NCBI RefSeq assembly: GCF_052117125.1
Contig: NZ_JBQKJT010000001.1
Location: forward strand, 248,001-312,000
Direction: 5' to 3'
Length of the DNA: 64,000 nucleotides
Source of the DNA: Avoscillospira_A sp052117125
GTDB lineage: Bacteria; Bacillota; Clostridia; Oscillospirales; Oscillospiraceae
The notes beneath the pieces are model-generated. The model was not told the origin of the DNA and searched no databases. It saw nothing but the letters and a program-made list of their open reading frames with translations. The position numbers and the translations under genes are program-made. Shown piece after piece: positions 39,813 through 56,141 of the stretch; the stretch's first letter is position 1; the number at the start of each line of letters is the position of its first letter.

Positions 39813-41018
39813 TTAGTCCTCGATGATGTCGATAACGACACCGGAACCAACGGTACGGCCGCCCTCGCGGATAGCGAAGCGGAGGCCCTTCTCGATGGCG
39901 ATGGGGGTGATCAGCTCAACGTTCATGTCGACGTTATCGCCGGGCATGCACATCTCAACGCCCTCGGGCAGGGAGATGATGCCGGTCACGTCGGTGGTAC
40001 GGAAGTAGAACTGAGGACGATAGTTGTTGAAGAAGGGAGTATGACGGCCGCCTTCTTCCTTGGACAGGACGTAAACCTGGCCAACGAACTTGGTGTGGGG
40101 CTTGATGGAGCCGGGCTTGGCCAGAACCTGACCACGCTCGATGCTCTTCTTGTCAACACCACGCAGCAGGGCGCCGATGTTGTCGCCGGCTTCAGCGTAA
40201 TCCAGCAGCTTGTGGAACATCTCGATGTCGGTGACAACGGTGGACTTGGACTCCTCAGCCAGACCAACGATCTCGACAGTCTCGTTCTTCTTGATGACGC
40301 CGCGCTCCACACGACCGGTGGCAACGGTGCCACGGCCGGAGATGGTGAAGACGTCCTCGACGGGCATCAGGAAGGGCATGTCGGCCTTACGGTCGGGAGT
40401 GGGGATATAGTTGTCGACAGCGTCCATCAGCTCCTTGATGCAAGCGAACTCGGGAGCGTTGGGATCGTTGGACTCGGAGATCAGAGCGTTCAGAGCGGAA
40501 CCCTTGATGATCGGGATGTCGTCGCCGGGGAACTCGTAGGAGGACAGGGTCTCGCGGACTTCCATCTCAACCAGCTCCAGCAGCTCCTCGTCGTCGACCT
40601 GATCGCACTTGTTCAGGAAGACAACAATGGCAGGCACGCCGACCTGACGGGCCAGCAGGATGTGCTCCTTGGTCTGAGCCATGGGGCCGTCGGTAGCGGC
40701 GATAACCAGGATAGCGCCGTCCATCTGAGCAGCACCGGTGATCATGTTCTTGATATAGTCGGCGTGGCCGGGGCAGTCAACGTGAGCATAGTGACGGGCG
40801 TCGGTCTCGTACTCAACGTGAGCGGTGTTGATGGTGATGCCGCGCTCCTTCTCTTCGGGAGCCTTATCGATGCTGGCGTAGTCCTCGAACTGAGCCTTGC
40901 CCTGCATGGACAGCCACTTGGTGATGGCAGCGGTCAGAGTGGTCTTGCCGTGGTCAACGTGGCCGATGGTGCCAATGTTGACGTGAGGCTTGGTTCTTTC
41001 AAATTTCTGCTTAGCCAT
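39813..41018 (-). CDS. tuf: elongation factor Tu
   Basis: EF-Tu brings aminoacyl-tRNA to the ribosome. The 401-residue protein has G1 GHVDHGKT, G3 DCPGH, G4 NKCD and the full three-domain length. It is the last gene of the str operon and also has its own promoter in the fusA-tuf gap. AAGGAGG precedes the ATG. Confidence 0.98.
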   Translation of the reverse strand: MAKQKFERTKPHVNIGTIGHVDHGKTTLTAAITKWLSMQGKAQFEDYASIDKAPEEKERGITINTAHVEYETDARHYAHVDCPGHADYIKNMITGAAQMDGAILVIAATDGPMAQTKEHILLARQVGVPAIVVFLNKCDQVDDEELLELVEMEVRETLSSYEFPGDDIPIIKGSALNALISESNDPNAPEFACIKELMDAVDNYIPTPDRKADMPFLMPVEDVFTISGRGTVATGRVERGVIKKNETVEIVGLAEESKSTVVTDIEMFHKLLDYAEAGDNIGALLRGVDKKSIERGQVLAKPGSIKPHTKFVGQVYVLSKEEGGRHTPFFNNYRPQFYFRTTDVTGIISLPEGVEMCMPGDNVDMNVELITPIAIEKGLRFAIREGGRTVGSGVVIDIIED

Positions 41019-41084
41019 TGAAAAAATCCTCCTTGTGTTTCGGGTGAATTCTCATTAGAGTATGGGAATAGCATGCATATCTGT

Positions 41085-41113
41085 ATCATACACCATTTTG
41101 CGGCGTATGACAA
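41085..41113 (-). promoter_or_regulatory. internal promoter before tuf
   Basis: Minus strand TTGTCA (41108-41113), 17-nt spacer and TATGAT (41085-41090). It lies just after the fusA stop and gives a leader of about 60 nt for extra tuf expression. Confidence 0.7.
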
Positions 41114-41120
41114 GTATCAT

Positions 41121-43199
41121 TTAAGCCTTGGCGCGCTTCGCAATGAGCTCGTCCTGCAGGGACTTGGGCAGCTCAATATAATGGCTGGGCTCCATGGCGT
41201 ACTGTCCACGGCCCTGGGTACGGCTGCGGAGGTCCGTAGCGTAACCGAACATGTTGGACAGGGGGATGTTGGCATCGATCTGCTGGGCGTTGCCGCGGGG
41301 CAGCATACCCAGAACGTTGCCGCGGCGAGCGGAAACGTCGCCGATGACGTCGCCCATGTAATCGTCGGGGACGATGATGGAGACCTTCATGATGGGCTCC
41401 AGGATCACGGGCTGGGCCTTGCGCATGGCCTCCTTGAAGGCCATGGAACCGGCGATCTTAAAGGCCATTTCAGAGGAGTCGACCTCGTGGTAGGAGCCGT
41501 CGTACAGGGTGACCTTGACGTCGACCACGGGATAGCCGGCCAGAACACCGGCAGCCATGGCGCCCTGAATACCGGCGTCGACCGCGGGGATATACTCCTT
41601 GGGAATGGCGCCGCCGACAACAGCGTTGACGAACTCGTAGCCCTTGCCGGACTCGTTGGGCTCCACACGGATCTTGACGTGACCGTACTGGCCCTTACCG
41701 CCGGACTGACGGGCGTACTTGGTATCCTGCTCAACGCTCTTGCGGATGGTCTCCTTGTAGGCGACCTGCGGAGCGCCGACGTTGGCCTCGACCTTGAACT
41801 CACGGAGCAGACGGTCGACGATGATCTCCAGATGGAGCTCGCCCATACCGGCGATGATGGTCTGACCGGTCTCTTCGTCGGTGTAGGTGCGGAAGGTGGG
41901 GTCTTCTTCGGCCAGCTTGGCCAGAGCGATGCCCATCTTCTCCTGACCGGCCTTGGTCTTGGGCTCGATGGCAACGCGGATAACAGGCTCGGGGAACTCC
42001 ATGGACTCCAGGATGATGGGATGGGCCTCATCGCACAGGGTATCGCCGGTGGTGGTGTTCTTCAGACCAACGGCGGCGGCGATGTCGCCGGAGTACACCA
42101 TGTCGATGTCCTCGCGGTGGTTGGCGTGCATCCGCAGGATGCGGCCAATGCGCTCCTTGTTGTTCTTGGTGGAGTTGAGCACGGTGCTGCCGGACTTCAG
42201 GGTACCGGAGTACACACGGAAGAAGCACAGCTTACCGACATAGGGGTCCGTGGCGATCTTGAAGGCCAGAGCGGAGAAGGGAGCCTTGTCGTCTGCGACA
42301 CGGTGATCGTCTTCGCCGGTATCGGGATTGACGCCGTCAATGGGGGGAATATCCAGGGGGGAGGGCATGAAATCGACGATGGCGTCGAGCAGCTCCTGCA
42401 CACCCTTGTTGCGGTAGGAAGTACCGCAGCACACGGGAACCATCTTGACAGCGATGGTGGCCTTGCGGATGGCGGACTTGATCATGTCCTCGGGGATCTC
42501 CTCGCCCTCCAGGAACATCATCATGATGTTCTCGTCCTGGTCGGCCACGGCCTCCAGCAGCTTTTCGCGGTACTCGTTGGCCAGGTCCACCAGTTCCTCG
42601 GGGATCTCCTCCTCGCGGACGTCCTTGCCCAGATCATCATAGAAGACGAATGCCTTCATCTTGATCAGGTCCACAACGCCCTTGAAGAACTGCTCTGCAC
42701 CGATGGGCAGCTGGACAGGCACGGCGTTGCACTTCAGACGCTCGTCCATCATCTTCAGAACGTTGTAGAAGTCGGCGCCCAGGATGTCCATCTTGTTGAC
42801 GTACACCATACGGGGGACGTGGTACTTGTCAGCCTGTCTCCAGACGGTTTCGGTCTGGGGCTCGACGCCGCCCTTGGCGCACAGGACGGTCACAGAGCCG
42901 TCCAGCACACGCAGGGAACGCTCGACCTCAACGGTGAAGTCCACGTGGCCCGGGGTGTCGATGATGTTGATGCGGTTGCCCTTCCAGAAGCAGGTGGTAG
43001 CGGCGGAGGTAATGGTGATACCACGCTCCTGCTCCTGCTCCATCCAGTCCATGGTGGCGGTGCCGTCATGGGTCTCGCCGATCTTGTAGTTGACGCCGGT
43101 GTAGTACAGAATACGCTCGGTCGTCGTGGTCTTACCGGCATCGATGTGGGCCATGATGCCGATATTTCTCGTTTTTTCCAGGGAGTACTCTCTAGCCAT
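41121..43199 (-). CDS. fusA: elongation factor G
   Basis: EF-G drives ribosomal translocation. The 692-residue protein has G1 AHIDAGKTT, G3 DTPGH, G4 NKMD and five-domain length, ending in PLSNMFGYATDLRSRTQGRG, the family's conserved domain IV/V region. It lies 12 nt after rpsG in the usual str order. Confidence 0.98.
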   Translation of the reverse strand: MAREYSLEKTRNIGIMAHIDAGKTTTTERILYYTGVNYKIGETHDGTATMDWMEQEQERGITITSAATTCFWKGNRINIIDTPGHVDFTVEVERSLRVLDGSVTVLCAKGGVEPQTETVWRQADKYHVPRMVYVNKMDILGADFYNVLKMMDERLKCNAVPVQLPIGAEQFFKGVVDLIKMKAFVFYDDLGKDVREEEIPEELVDLANEYREKLLEAVADQDENIMMMFLEGEEIPEDMIKSAIRKATIAVKMVPVCCGTSYRNKGVQELLDAIVDFMPSPLDIPPIDGVNPDTGEDDHRVADDKAPFSALAFKIATDPYVGKLCFFRVYSGTLKSGSTVLNSTKNNKERIGRILRMHANHREDIDMVYSGDIAAAVGLKNTTTGDTLCDEAHPIILESMEFPEPVIRVAIEPKTKAGQEKMGIALAKLAEEDPTFRTYTDEETGQTIIAGMGELHLEIIVDRLLREFKVEANVGAPQVAYKETIRKSVEQDTKYARQSGGKGQYGHVKIRVEPNESGKGYEFVNAVVGGAIPKEYIPAVDAGIQGAMAAGVLAGYPVVDVKVTLYDGSYHEVDSSEMAFKIAGSMAFKEAMRKAQPVILEPIMKVSIIVPDDYMGDVIGDVSARRGNVLGMLPRGNAQQIDANIPLSNMFGYATDLRSRTQGRGQYAMEPSHYIELPKSLQDELIAKRAKA

Positions 43200-43211
43200 G
43201 AACTAGCTCCT

Positions 43212-43682
43212 TTACCAACGGAAATGGGAGAAGGCCTTGTTGGCCTCGGCCATCTTGTGGGTATCTTCACGCTTCTTCACGGATGCGCCGGTGTTGTTGC
43301 TGGCGTCCATGATCTCAGCAGCCAGACGCTCCTTCATGGTCTTTTCGCTGCGGGCGCGGCTGTAATTGGTCAGCCAGCGCAGACCCAGGGTCTGACGTCT
43401 CTCAGGCCGCACCTCGATGGGGACCTGATAGGTGGCGCCGCCGACGCGGCGGGACTTGACTTCCAGGGTGGGCATGATATTTTCCATGGCTTCCTGGAAC
43501 ACTTCCAGACCACTCTTGCCACTCTTCTCCTCGATGATGCCGAAGGCGCCGTAAACAACCTTCTGAGCAACACCCTTCTTGCCGTCCAGCATGATGCTGT
43601 TGACGAGCTTGGTCACCAGGACAGAGTTGTACATGGGATCCGGAAGAACTTCTCTCTTGGGAACATTACCTCTTCTGGGCAC
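43212..43682 (-). CDS. rpsG: 30S ribosomal protein S7
   Basis: S7 binds the 3' major domain of 16S rRNA. Starting at the GTG at 43682 behind AAGGAGGG gives exactly 156 residues (M/VPRRGNVPKREVLPDPMYNS), the standard length and start for S7. An upstream ATG adds six residues that contain the Shine-Dalgarno, so it is rejected. Confidence 0.96.
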   Translation of the reverse strand: MPRRGNVPKREVLPDPMYNSVLVTKLVNSIMLDGKKGVAQKVVYGAFGIIEEKSGKSGLEVFQEAMENIMPTLEVKSRRVGGATYQVPIEVRPERRQTLGLRWLTNYSRARSEKTMKERLAAEIMDASNNTGASVKKREDTHKMAEANKAFSHFRW

Positions 43683-43848
43683 GTCGCTTCCCTCCTTCAT
43701 AGAATGATTTCATAGGTACTCCGAAAGGGCTTTCCCCTTCCGTAGGTGCCTGCCGAGAGGTTTTTTATATCAATAAAAAACGACTGGCAAGGCATTGCCT
43801 CGCGACAAGGCGTTTGGGAATTGCAAAGTTTAGTGGGCGGAAAAAGAA

Positions 43849-44274
43849 TTACTTCTTCTTGCCGGCCTTGGGCTTCTTGGCGCCGTACTTGGAACGGGCC
43901 TGCATACGGTTCTGCACACCCTGAGTATCCAGAGTGCCGCGGATGATGTGGTAACGAACGCCGGGCAGGTCCTTGACACGGCCGCCGCGAATCAGGACGA
44001 CGGAGTGCTCCTGCAGGTTGTGGCCGACGCCGGGGATATAAGCGGAAACCTCATATCCATTGGTGAGCTTCACACGGGCGATCTTACGCAGAGCGGAGTT
44101 GGGCTTCTTGGGGGTCGTGGTACGGACGGCGGTGCAGACGCCTCTCTTCTGAGGAGCGGACAGGTCGGTGGACTTGTTCTTCAGGGTGTTCAGACCCTTC
44201 TGCAGTGCGGGGGCCGTGGACTTGTAGGAAACTTGCTCTCTGCCCTTGCGGACCAACTGGTTGAACGTAGGCAT
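43849..44274 (-). CDS. rpsL: 30S ribosomal protein S12
   Basis: S12 is the decoding-centre protein. The 141-residue product has the conserved TTTPKKPNSALRK and PGVGHNLQEHSVVLIRGGRV segments, with the lysines linked to streptomycin sensitivity unchanged. A basic tail (KYGAKKPKAGKKK) is typical. A 166-nt gap to rpsG contains a short AAGGCATTGCCTT palindrome but no clear terminator. Confidence 0.98.
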   Translation of the reverse strand: MPTFNQLVRKGREQVSYKSTAPALQKGLNTLKNKSTDLSAPQKRGVCTAVRTTTPKKPNSALRKIARVKLTNGYEVSAYIPGVGHNLQEHSVVLIRGGRVKDLPGVRYHIIRGTLDTQGVQNRMQARSKYGAKKPKAGKKK

Positions 44275-44372
44275 GATTTTCCTCCTTTCTGAACTTGCTG
44301 GCCGGTGGTTCCGGCTAGTATTTTATCCCGAAATATCCTAAGATATTCCGTTGGGACCAAAAAATTGACGGC

Positions 44373-44612
44373 TCACAGCAGTGCCGCGGCCGCGGCGCCC
44401 ACGTCGATACCGCAGGCGGTACCCAACTGGGCCATGGTGTCCACCCAAATGCAGGGAACGTCTTTTTCCCGGCAGAGGGCTTCGATGGGTTCGACCAGAC
44501 GCGGCTCGGCGTTTCTGGCCAGGAACACCTTTTGCACGGTGCCGTCCTTGAGGACCTTGCGCAGCTGCTTGAGGCCCACGACGGTCGAGCCCGTTTTCAG
44601 TTCTTCGAGCAC
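44373..44612 (-). CDS. L7Ae-family ribosomal protein (YbxF-like)
   Basis: The 79-residue protein heads the str operon, as YbxF does in Firmicutes. It carries the L7Ae fold: GLKQLRKVLKDGTVQKVFLA and CIWVDTMAQLGTACGIDVGA. It binds kink-turn RNA in relatives. The start is GTG at 44612 behind GGAGGTG; a longer in-frame reading from 44693 begins inside the promoter -35 box. Confidence 0.85.
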   Translation of the reverse strand: MLEELKTGSTVVGLKQLRKVLKDGTVQKVFLARNAEPRLVEPIEALCREKDVPCIWVDTMAQLGTACGIDVGAAAAALL

Positions 44613-44664
44613 TCTCGACACCTCCAAAAACGGCGTGTGGCGCTCATAGACCACACTGTTCGTG

Positions 44665-44693
44665 ATTATAACAGAATCCGAGAAATTCGTCAA
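44665..44693 (-). promoter_or_regulatory. str operon promoter
   Basis: Minus strand TTGACG (44688-44693), 17-nt spacer and TATAAT (44665-44670), 53 nt before the L7Ae-like GTG. Confidence 0.85.
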
Positions 44694-44799
44694 TGATATT
44701 TTTTGAAAAAATCAGAACTTTTTTCATTTTTTGCAGAACCCTTTCCCCCATTCCTCCCGTGGGGACCGGCGCGGCGCGTGGGGCAAGGTCCGGCAGCCC

Positions 44800-45708
44800 T
44801 TATGCCAGATAGGCGCGGAGGGCGTCCAGCCGGCGGCGGGCGTCCTCATAGCCCAGGCGGTAGAGCCGCCCCAGCTTTTCCATGTCCTTTTCCAACCGGC
44901 TGATGGTCACCGGTTCGGAGGGGCTGATGACAAAGACTCTCCCCTGCCGCTTCAGCCGTTCCAGCGTGTCGCACTGGCGGTTGTAGTTCCGGTCGCACTC
45001 TCCCAGGGCCTTGGCAAAGGCCGGATAGTCCTGATACACCCGCTGGGCCCAGCGGGCCGACCGCTCCCGGATGGGTTTCCGGTAGTCGTCGGGCCGGGTC
45101 CGCACCACCACCACCTTCCGGTAGCCACTGCGCAGCGCCCACCCAAAGGGCAGTTTGTCGGTGCAGCCGCCGTCGAGACAGGGCACGCCGTCCACCAGCA
45201 CTGGCCGGGACACATAGGGCATGGACGCCGACGCCTGGATGGCCTTGCGCAGATCGGTGCAGTTGTCCCGCTCGAAGTACATCGTCTCTCCCGTGCGGCA
45301 GTTGGACGCCACGGCCACAAACCGGCGGCCGTTCCGGTCCAGCGCCCCCCAGCTCAGGGGGTCCTGCTTGTCGTACGCGCCAAAGAGGAAATCAAAACCG
45401 ATGATGCCCCGATTGCCCCGGTAGGCATGGAGCCCCACATACCGCGGGTCCCTGCGGTACCGGAGATTGATCCGGGCGCTGCGGCCGATTTGCCCCGTCA
45501 CATAGTTGATACCGTTCATGGCCCCGGCGGAAACGCCGATGGTGCATTGGAGATTGATGCCCGCTTCCATGAGGGCGTCCAGGACGCCGGAGGTATAGAC
45601 GCCTCGGAACGCGCCGCCCTCCAATACCATACATCCATCGGTGATGCCGCCGGCGGCCCGTCCCGACGGGAGCCGGTCCGCCCCCGAATACACAACCAGT
45701 TTTTTCAC
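44800..45708 (-). CDS. patatin-like phospholipase
   Basis: The 302-residue protein is a cytoplasmic patatin family hydrolase. It shows the oxyanion region MVLEGGAFRGVYTSGVLDAL, the nucleophile elbow GVSAG (S60), and the catalytic aspartate in CLDGGCTDK (D179), the Ser-Asp dyad of the family. It probably cleaves acyl groups of membrane lipids. The start is GTG at 45708 behind AAAGGAG. It has its own promoter and is separated from rpoC by a hairpin. Confidence 0.92.
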   Translation of the reverse strand: MKKLVVYSGADRLPSGRAAGGITDGCMVLEGGAFRGVYTSGVLDALMEAGINLQCTIGVSAGAMNGINYVTGQIGRSARINLRYRRDPRYVGLHAYRGNRGIIGFDFLFGAYDKQDPLSWGALDRNGRRFVAVASNCRTGETMYFERDNCTDLRKAIQASASMPYVSRPVLVDGVPCLDGGCTDKLPFGWALRSGYRKVVVVRTRPDDYRKPIRERSARWAQRVYQDYPAFAKALGECDRNYNRQCDTLERLKRQGRVFVISPSEPVTISRLEKDMEKLGRLYRLGYEDARRRLDALRAYLA

Positions 45709-45757
45709 AGGTTACACTCCTTTCGCTCCATTGCCGGACAAGTGTCCAGATGGAGCC

Positions 45758-45786
45758 ATTGTACCACCCCCGCCCGGCGGATGCAA
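45758..45786 (-). promoter_or_regulatory. promoter of the patatin-like gene
   Basis: Minus strand TTGCAT (45781-45786), 17-nt spacer and TACAAT (45758-45763). Confidence 0.65.
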
Positions 45787-45795
45787 CCGATACAA

Positions 45796-45830
45796 ACAAT
45801 GGGTATCCGGCTTTTCCGGATACCCATTGT
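45796..45830 (-). terminator. rpoBC terminator
   Basis: ACAATGGGTATCCGG / CCGGATACCCATTGT, a perfect 15-bp stem with a 5-nt loop, 17 nt after the rpoC stop. The T-run on the minus strand is short (TTGTAT), so it may be leaky. Confidence 0.7.
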
Positions 45831-45846
45831 GAATGAGAAACTCGTA

Positions 45847-49407
<3,561 letters not shown>

Positions 49408-49421
49408 CGTATCACTCCTCC

Positions 49422-53342
<3,921 letters not shown>

Positions 53343-53442
53343 TATGAATCATCACAGCCTTTCTCTCGGCCCGCGGGCCGGTGGTAGTTTCCGTCCGTTT
53401 TTGATACGCCCGGATGCGTTGTTGAATTTATCCCAACGCGCC

Positions 53443-53471
53443 TTGATTCCGCCGCCACGCTGTGGTATACT
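53443..53471 (+). promoter_or_regulatory. plus-strand promoter inside the rpoB leader
   Basis: TTGATT (53443-53448), 17-nt spacer and TATACT (53466-53471) with an extended TG. It points away from rpoB, antisense to its leader, and no protein gene lies downstream before the hairpin at 53615-53663. Confidence 0.5.
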
Positions 53472-53527
53472 ACCCACGCAAAGCAAAAGATTGGGGCACT
53501 GGGCATAATCAGGCATTATGGATATCT

Positions 53528-53556
53528 ATTCTAACATGTCTGAAACCGGGTGTCAA
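53528..53556 (-). promoter_or_regulatory. rpoBC promoter
   Basis: Minus strand TTGACA (53551-53556), 17-nt spacer and TAGAAT (53528-53533). It gives a leader of about 180 nt before rpoB. Confidence 0.8.
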
Positions 53557-53614
53557 CAGGATGTGGAGAAAAAACAGGCGCAATCTGCGGCTGTTTTTTG
53601 TGTTTTATGGACGA

Positions 53615-53663
53615 AACAGGCCGCCGTCCGCCACCCTCGCTGGGGTGGAGACGGCGGCCTGTT
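53615..53663. terminator. long hairpin after the murI operon; dispersed repeat copy
   Basis: AACAGGCCGCCGTC (53615-53628) pairs with GACGGCGGCCTGTT (53650-53663), with an inner CCACCC / GGGTGG. It lies 14 nt after the stop of the small membrane protein and probably terminates that operon. It is near-identical to the hairpin at 33869-33913. Confidence 0.65.
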
Positions 53664-53677
53664 CCTTTTATGCCATG

Positions 53678-53926
53678 TTACGGTTCCACAGGGACCGGAG
53701 GATTCCCGGGGCTTGCAAAGCCGATCATGCAAACTGCCACAACGATCAGATAGACGGCGGAAATGCAAAGAAGGGCAATCAAAAGTTTCTTCCGCCCGGC
53801 AGACAGACGCTTCCGCTCAAACACCATGGTGATCGCGGACCCGGCAAACAGCACCACAAACGCTGCCATGGTGCCATTGTGGAGCAGGACGGACAGCAGC
53901 TTGTCCATAACGCTCGTGTGACTCAT
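53678..53926 (-). CDS. 82-residue membrane protein
   Basis: The protein starts MSHTSVMDKLLSVLLHNGTM with an AAGGAAGG Shine-Dalgarno and has two hydrophobic helices (about 20-37 and 49-71) separated by a basic loop (ERKRLSAGRKK). It follows murI by 57 nt and likely shares its transcript. It matches no family I can name. Confidence 0.62.
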   Translation of the reverse strand: MSHTSVMDKLLSVLLHNGTMAAFVVLFAGSAITMVFERKRLSAGRKKLLIALLCISAVYLIVVAVCMIGFASPGNPPVPVEP

Positions 53927-53983
53927 ATCCCATTCCTTCCTTTCCAATCCCTCTCACAATTTTTTCAGACCGCCCCGGACGGT

Positions 53984-54751
53984 TCAGAGCTCCAGCAGCC
54001 GTCTGGACAGTGCCACGGCCTCGGGGCGGCTGTTGGTCAGCTCCACCCGGCCCGGCGTGGTCCGGTCCGTCAGCAGGTCCGCCCGCTCCAGCCGCCGCCG
54101 GGTCTCCCGGGCCGTGCCGGGGCCGCCGTCGTAGATGGTGACCGGATGGCCCATGCACCGCTCGATGGCCCCCCGGACAAAGGGAAAATGCGTGCATCCC
54201 AGGACCACCGCCGTAATGGGTACCGTCTCATAGGGCCGCAGAATGTCCCGCAGATACGCTTCCAGCTCCGGGCCGTCCACTCTCCCCTGCTCCACGCTCT
54301 CCACGATGCCGGGAGCCGGAAGCCGGTAGATCTCCGCCCGGTCCCGATAGGATTCCATCTGCCGGTGGAATTTCTCTTCCCGCAGCGTCATCTCCGTGGC
54401 CATGACCAGCACATGGGGGTGGTCGTTTTCCAGCACCGCCGGCTTCAGGGCCGGTTCGATGCCCACCACGGGAATCTGGTCGTACCGCTGCCGCAGCAGA
54501 TCGATGGCCGCCGCCGTGGCCGTATTGCAGGCCACCACCAGGGCCTTGCACCCGGCGTCCAGCAGCCGCTGGGCGGCGGCCATGGTCAGCTCCTGCACCG
54601 ATTCCGTGGTCCGCGGACCATAGGGGGCGTTGGCCGAATCTCCAAAATATAAAAAGTCCTCACAGGGCATCCGGCGCACCAGTTCCCGCAGGACGCTGAT
54701 GCCGCCGTGACCGGAGTCAAATACCCCGATGGGCGCATTCCGTTGCACCAT
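53984..54751 (-). CDS. murI: glutamate racemase
   Basis: MurI makes D-glutamate for peptidoglycan. The 255-residue protein begins MVQRNAPIGVFDSGHGGISV. It has both catalytic cysteines (C75 in VVACNTATAAA and C186 in LGCTHFPF) and family motifs YFGDSANAPYG and GIEPALKPA. The ATG at 54751 is behind AAGGAGA; a longer in-frame extension runs through the promoter and is rejected. Confidence 0.95.
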   Translation of the reverse strand: MVQRNAPIGVFDSGHGGISVLRELVRRMPCEDFLYFGDSANAPYGPRTTESVQELTMAAAQRLLDAGCKALVVACNTATAAAIDLLRQRYDQIPVVGIEPALKPAVLENDHPHVLVMATEMTLREEKFHRQMESYRDRAEIYRLPAPGIVESVEQGRVDGPELEAYLRDILRPYETVPITAVVLGCTHFPFVRGAIERCMGHPVTIYDGGPGTARETRRRLERADLLTDRTTPGRVELTNSRPEAVALSRRLLEL

Positions 54752-54809
54752 GGTGATCTCCTTCCCGGATTTCCTGGCGGCTATCTCCAGCAGCCGCGTT
54801 GTATCTGTT

Positions 54810-54838
54810 ATCATACCACTATTTGACGGACTGTGCAA
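54810..54838 (-). promoter_or_regulatory. promoter of murI
   Basis: Minus strand TTGCAC (54833-54838), 17-nt spacer and TATGAT (54810-54815) with an extended TG. Confidence 0.65.
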
Positions 54839-54865
54839 CCACAACAAAAATCCCGGCGGTTTTTG

Positions 54866-54894
54866 TTTACATCCGCCGGACATACTGATATAAT
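54866..54894 (+). promoter_or_regulatory. promoter of the SEDS gene
   Basis: TTTACA (54866-54871), 17-nt spacer and TATAAT (54889-54894) with an extended TG. It diverges from the murI promoter. Confidence 0.75.
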
Positions 54895-54933
54895 ATTGTG
54901 ATAGCAACCCAAAGAAAGGAGGAGCACTCCGAT

Positions 54934-56097
54934 TTGCGCAAGCTCCTGACCCTCTCCCAGGAATTTTTCCGAAAGGCCGATCTGCTGCTGCTGGGCCTGT
55001 GTCTGGCGGCCAGTATCTTCGGCATTGTCATCGTGGCCAGTACCACCGCCTATATGGGTACCACCCGTCTCGTACTGGTGCAGACCCTGGCAATGCTCAT
55101 CGGCGTCGGTCTCTATGTGATCTTTTCCTTCATCGATGTTGATATTTTGGCCGAGCGACGGGAAATCCTCATGATTTTCAACATTCTGTTTCTCAGTACC
55201 CTGTTTATCTGGGGTACCGACGGCGGCACCGGCAACCGCAGCTGGCTGGCGTTCTCCTGGCTGCCCTTCAGCATCCAGCCCGGCGAAATCTGTAAGATTT
55301 CCTTTATTATTGTATTGGCGAAAACCATGAGCATCTACCGGAACAAAGTTTCCTCGTTCCGGTCCGTGGGGCAGATGGTGGCCATTCTGGGCATCAATGT
55401 GGCGCTGATTCTGGCGGCTTCCAGCGACGCCGGCGTGGCCCTGCCCTATGTCATCGCGTTTATTTTCATGGCCTATGTGGGCGGCGTCAACCTGGGCTGG
55501 TTCGCCGCCGCCGGTGCGGGCCTGGCCGTGGCCACCCCCATCATCTGGACCCGCTTTATGCAGGACTATCAGAAAAACCGGATTCTGATGATCTTCGACC
55601 CCACCATCGACCCCCAGGGCGCTTCCGTCCGCTGGCACACCCTCAACAGCCTGGCCTCCCTCCAGGGCGGCGGCATGACGGGACAGGGACTGTTCCACGG
55701 TTCCCGAACCCAGACCGGCGGTCTTCTCTTCGCCCAGCATACGGACTTTGTCTTCTCCGCCATCGGCGAGGAGCTGGGCATGGTGGGCTGTCTGCTGGTG
55801 CTGCTGCTGCTGACCGCCATCGTCCTGCGCTGCATCTATGTGGGCGTCAAATCCGGCAGCTATATGAACCGGCTGATCTGCATCGGCATTGCCGCCACGT
55901 TTATGTTTCAGATCATCGTCAACACCGGCATGTGCATGGGCGTCTTCCCCGTCATCGGCCTGACGCTGCCCTTTATCTCCTACGGCGGTTCCTCCCTGGT
56001 GACCACCTTCGCCGCCGTGGGCATTGTCTCCGGCATCCGGATGCGCCCGGCCCCCGACTCCTCCGCCCGGTATATCCGCCCGGCCTATACCCTGTAA
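54934..56097 (+). CDS. rodA: SEDS-family peptidoglycan glycosyltransferase (RodA/FtsW)
   Basis: SEDS proteins polymerise glycan strands from lipid II. The 387-residue protein has about ten membrane helices and the family patterns GTGNRSWLAFSWLPFSIQPG, AASSDAGVALPYVIAFIFMA (the acidic residue matches the catalytic region) and GLTLPFISYGGSSLV. RodA is favoured over FtsW because a complete division cluster is absent, but the choice is tentative. The start is TTG at 54934 behind AAAGGAGG; a GTG at 54898 is only 4 nt past the -10 box. Confidence 0.88.
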   Translation: MRKLLTLSQEFFRKADLLLLGLCLAASIFGIVIVASTTAYMGTTRLVLVQTLAMLIGVGLYVIFSFIDVDILAERREILMIFNILFLSTLFIWGTDGGTGNRSWLAFSWLPFSIQPGEICKISFIIVLAKTMSIYRNKVSSFRSVGQMVAILGINVALILAASSDAGVALPYVIAFIFMAYVGGVNLGWFAAAGAGLAVATPIIWTRFMQDYQKNRILMIFDPTIDPQGASVRWHTLNSLASLQGGGMTGQGLFHGSRTQTGGLLFAQHTDFVFSAIGEELGMVGCLLVLLLLTAIVLRCIYVGVKSGSYMNRLICIGIAATFMFQIIVNTGMCMGVFPVIGLTLPFISYGGSSLVTTFAAVGIVSGIRMRPAPDSSARYIRPAYTL

Positions 56098-56102
56098 GCA
56101 AC

Positions 56103-56134
56103 AAAAAAAGACGCCCGCCGGGGCGTCTTTTTTT
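56103..56134. terminator. bidirectional intrinsic terminator
   Basis: AAAAAAAGACGCCC and GGGCGTCTTTTTTT with a short loop. It lies between convergent genes. Confidence 0.85.
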
Positions 56135-56141
56135 CCGTATT

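Larger units (their letters stand above)
53478..53665 (+). ncRNA. candidate small RNA antisense to the rpoB leader
   Basis: A transcript from the promoter at 53443-53471 would run about 185 nt to the strong hairpin at 53615-53663, which is followed by CCTTTT. It would be antisense to the rpoBC promoter region. It is inferred only from promoter and hairpin positions. Confidence 0.3.

Noticed and set aside
53462..54652. A 396-codon plus-strand frame across murI and the rpoB leader
   Set aside because: No ribosome site or known domain; murI on the other strand is clear.
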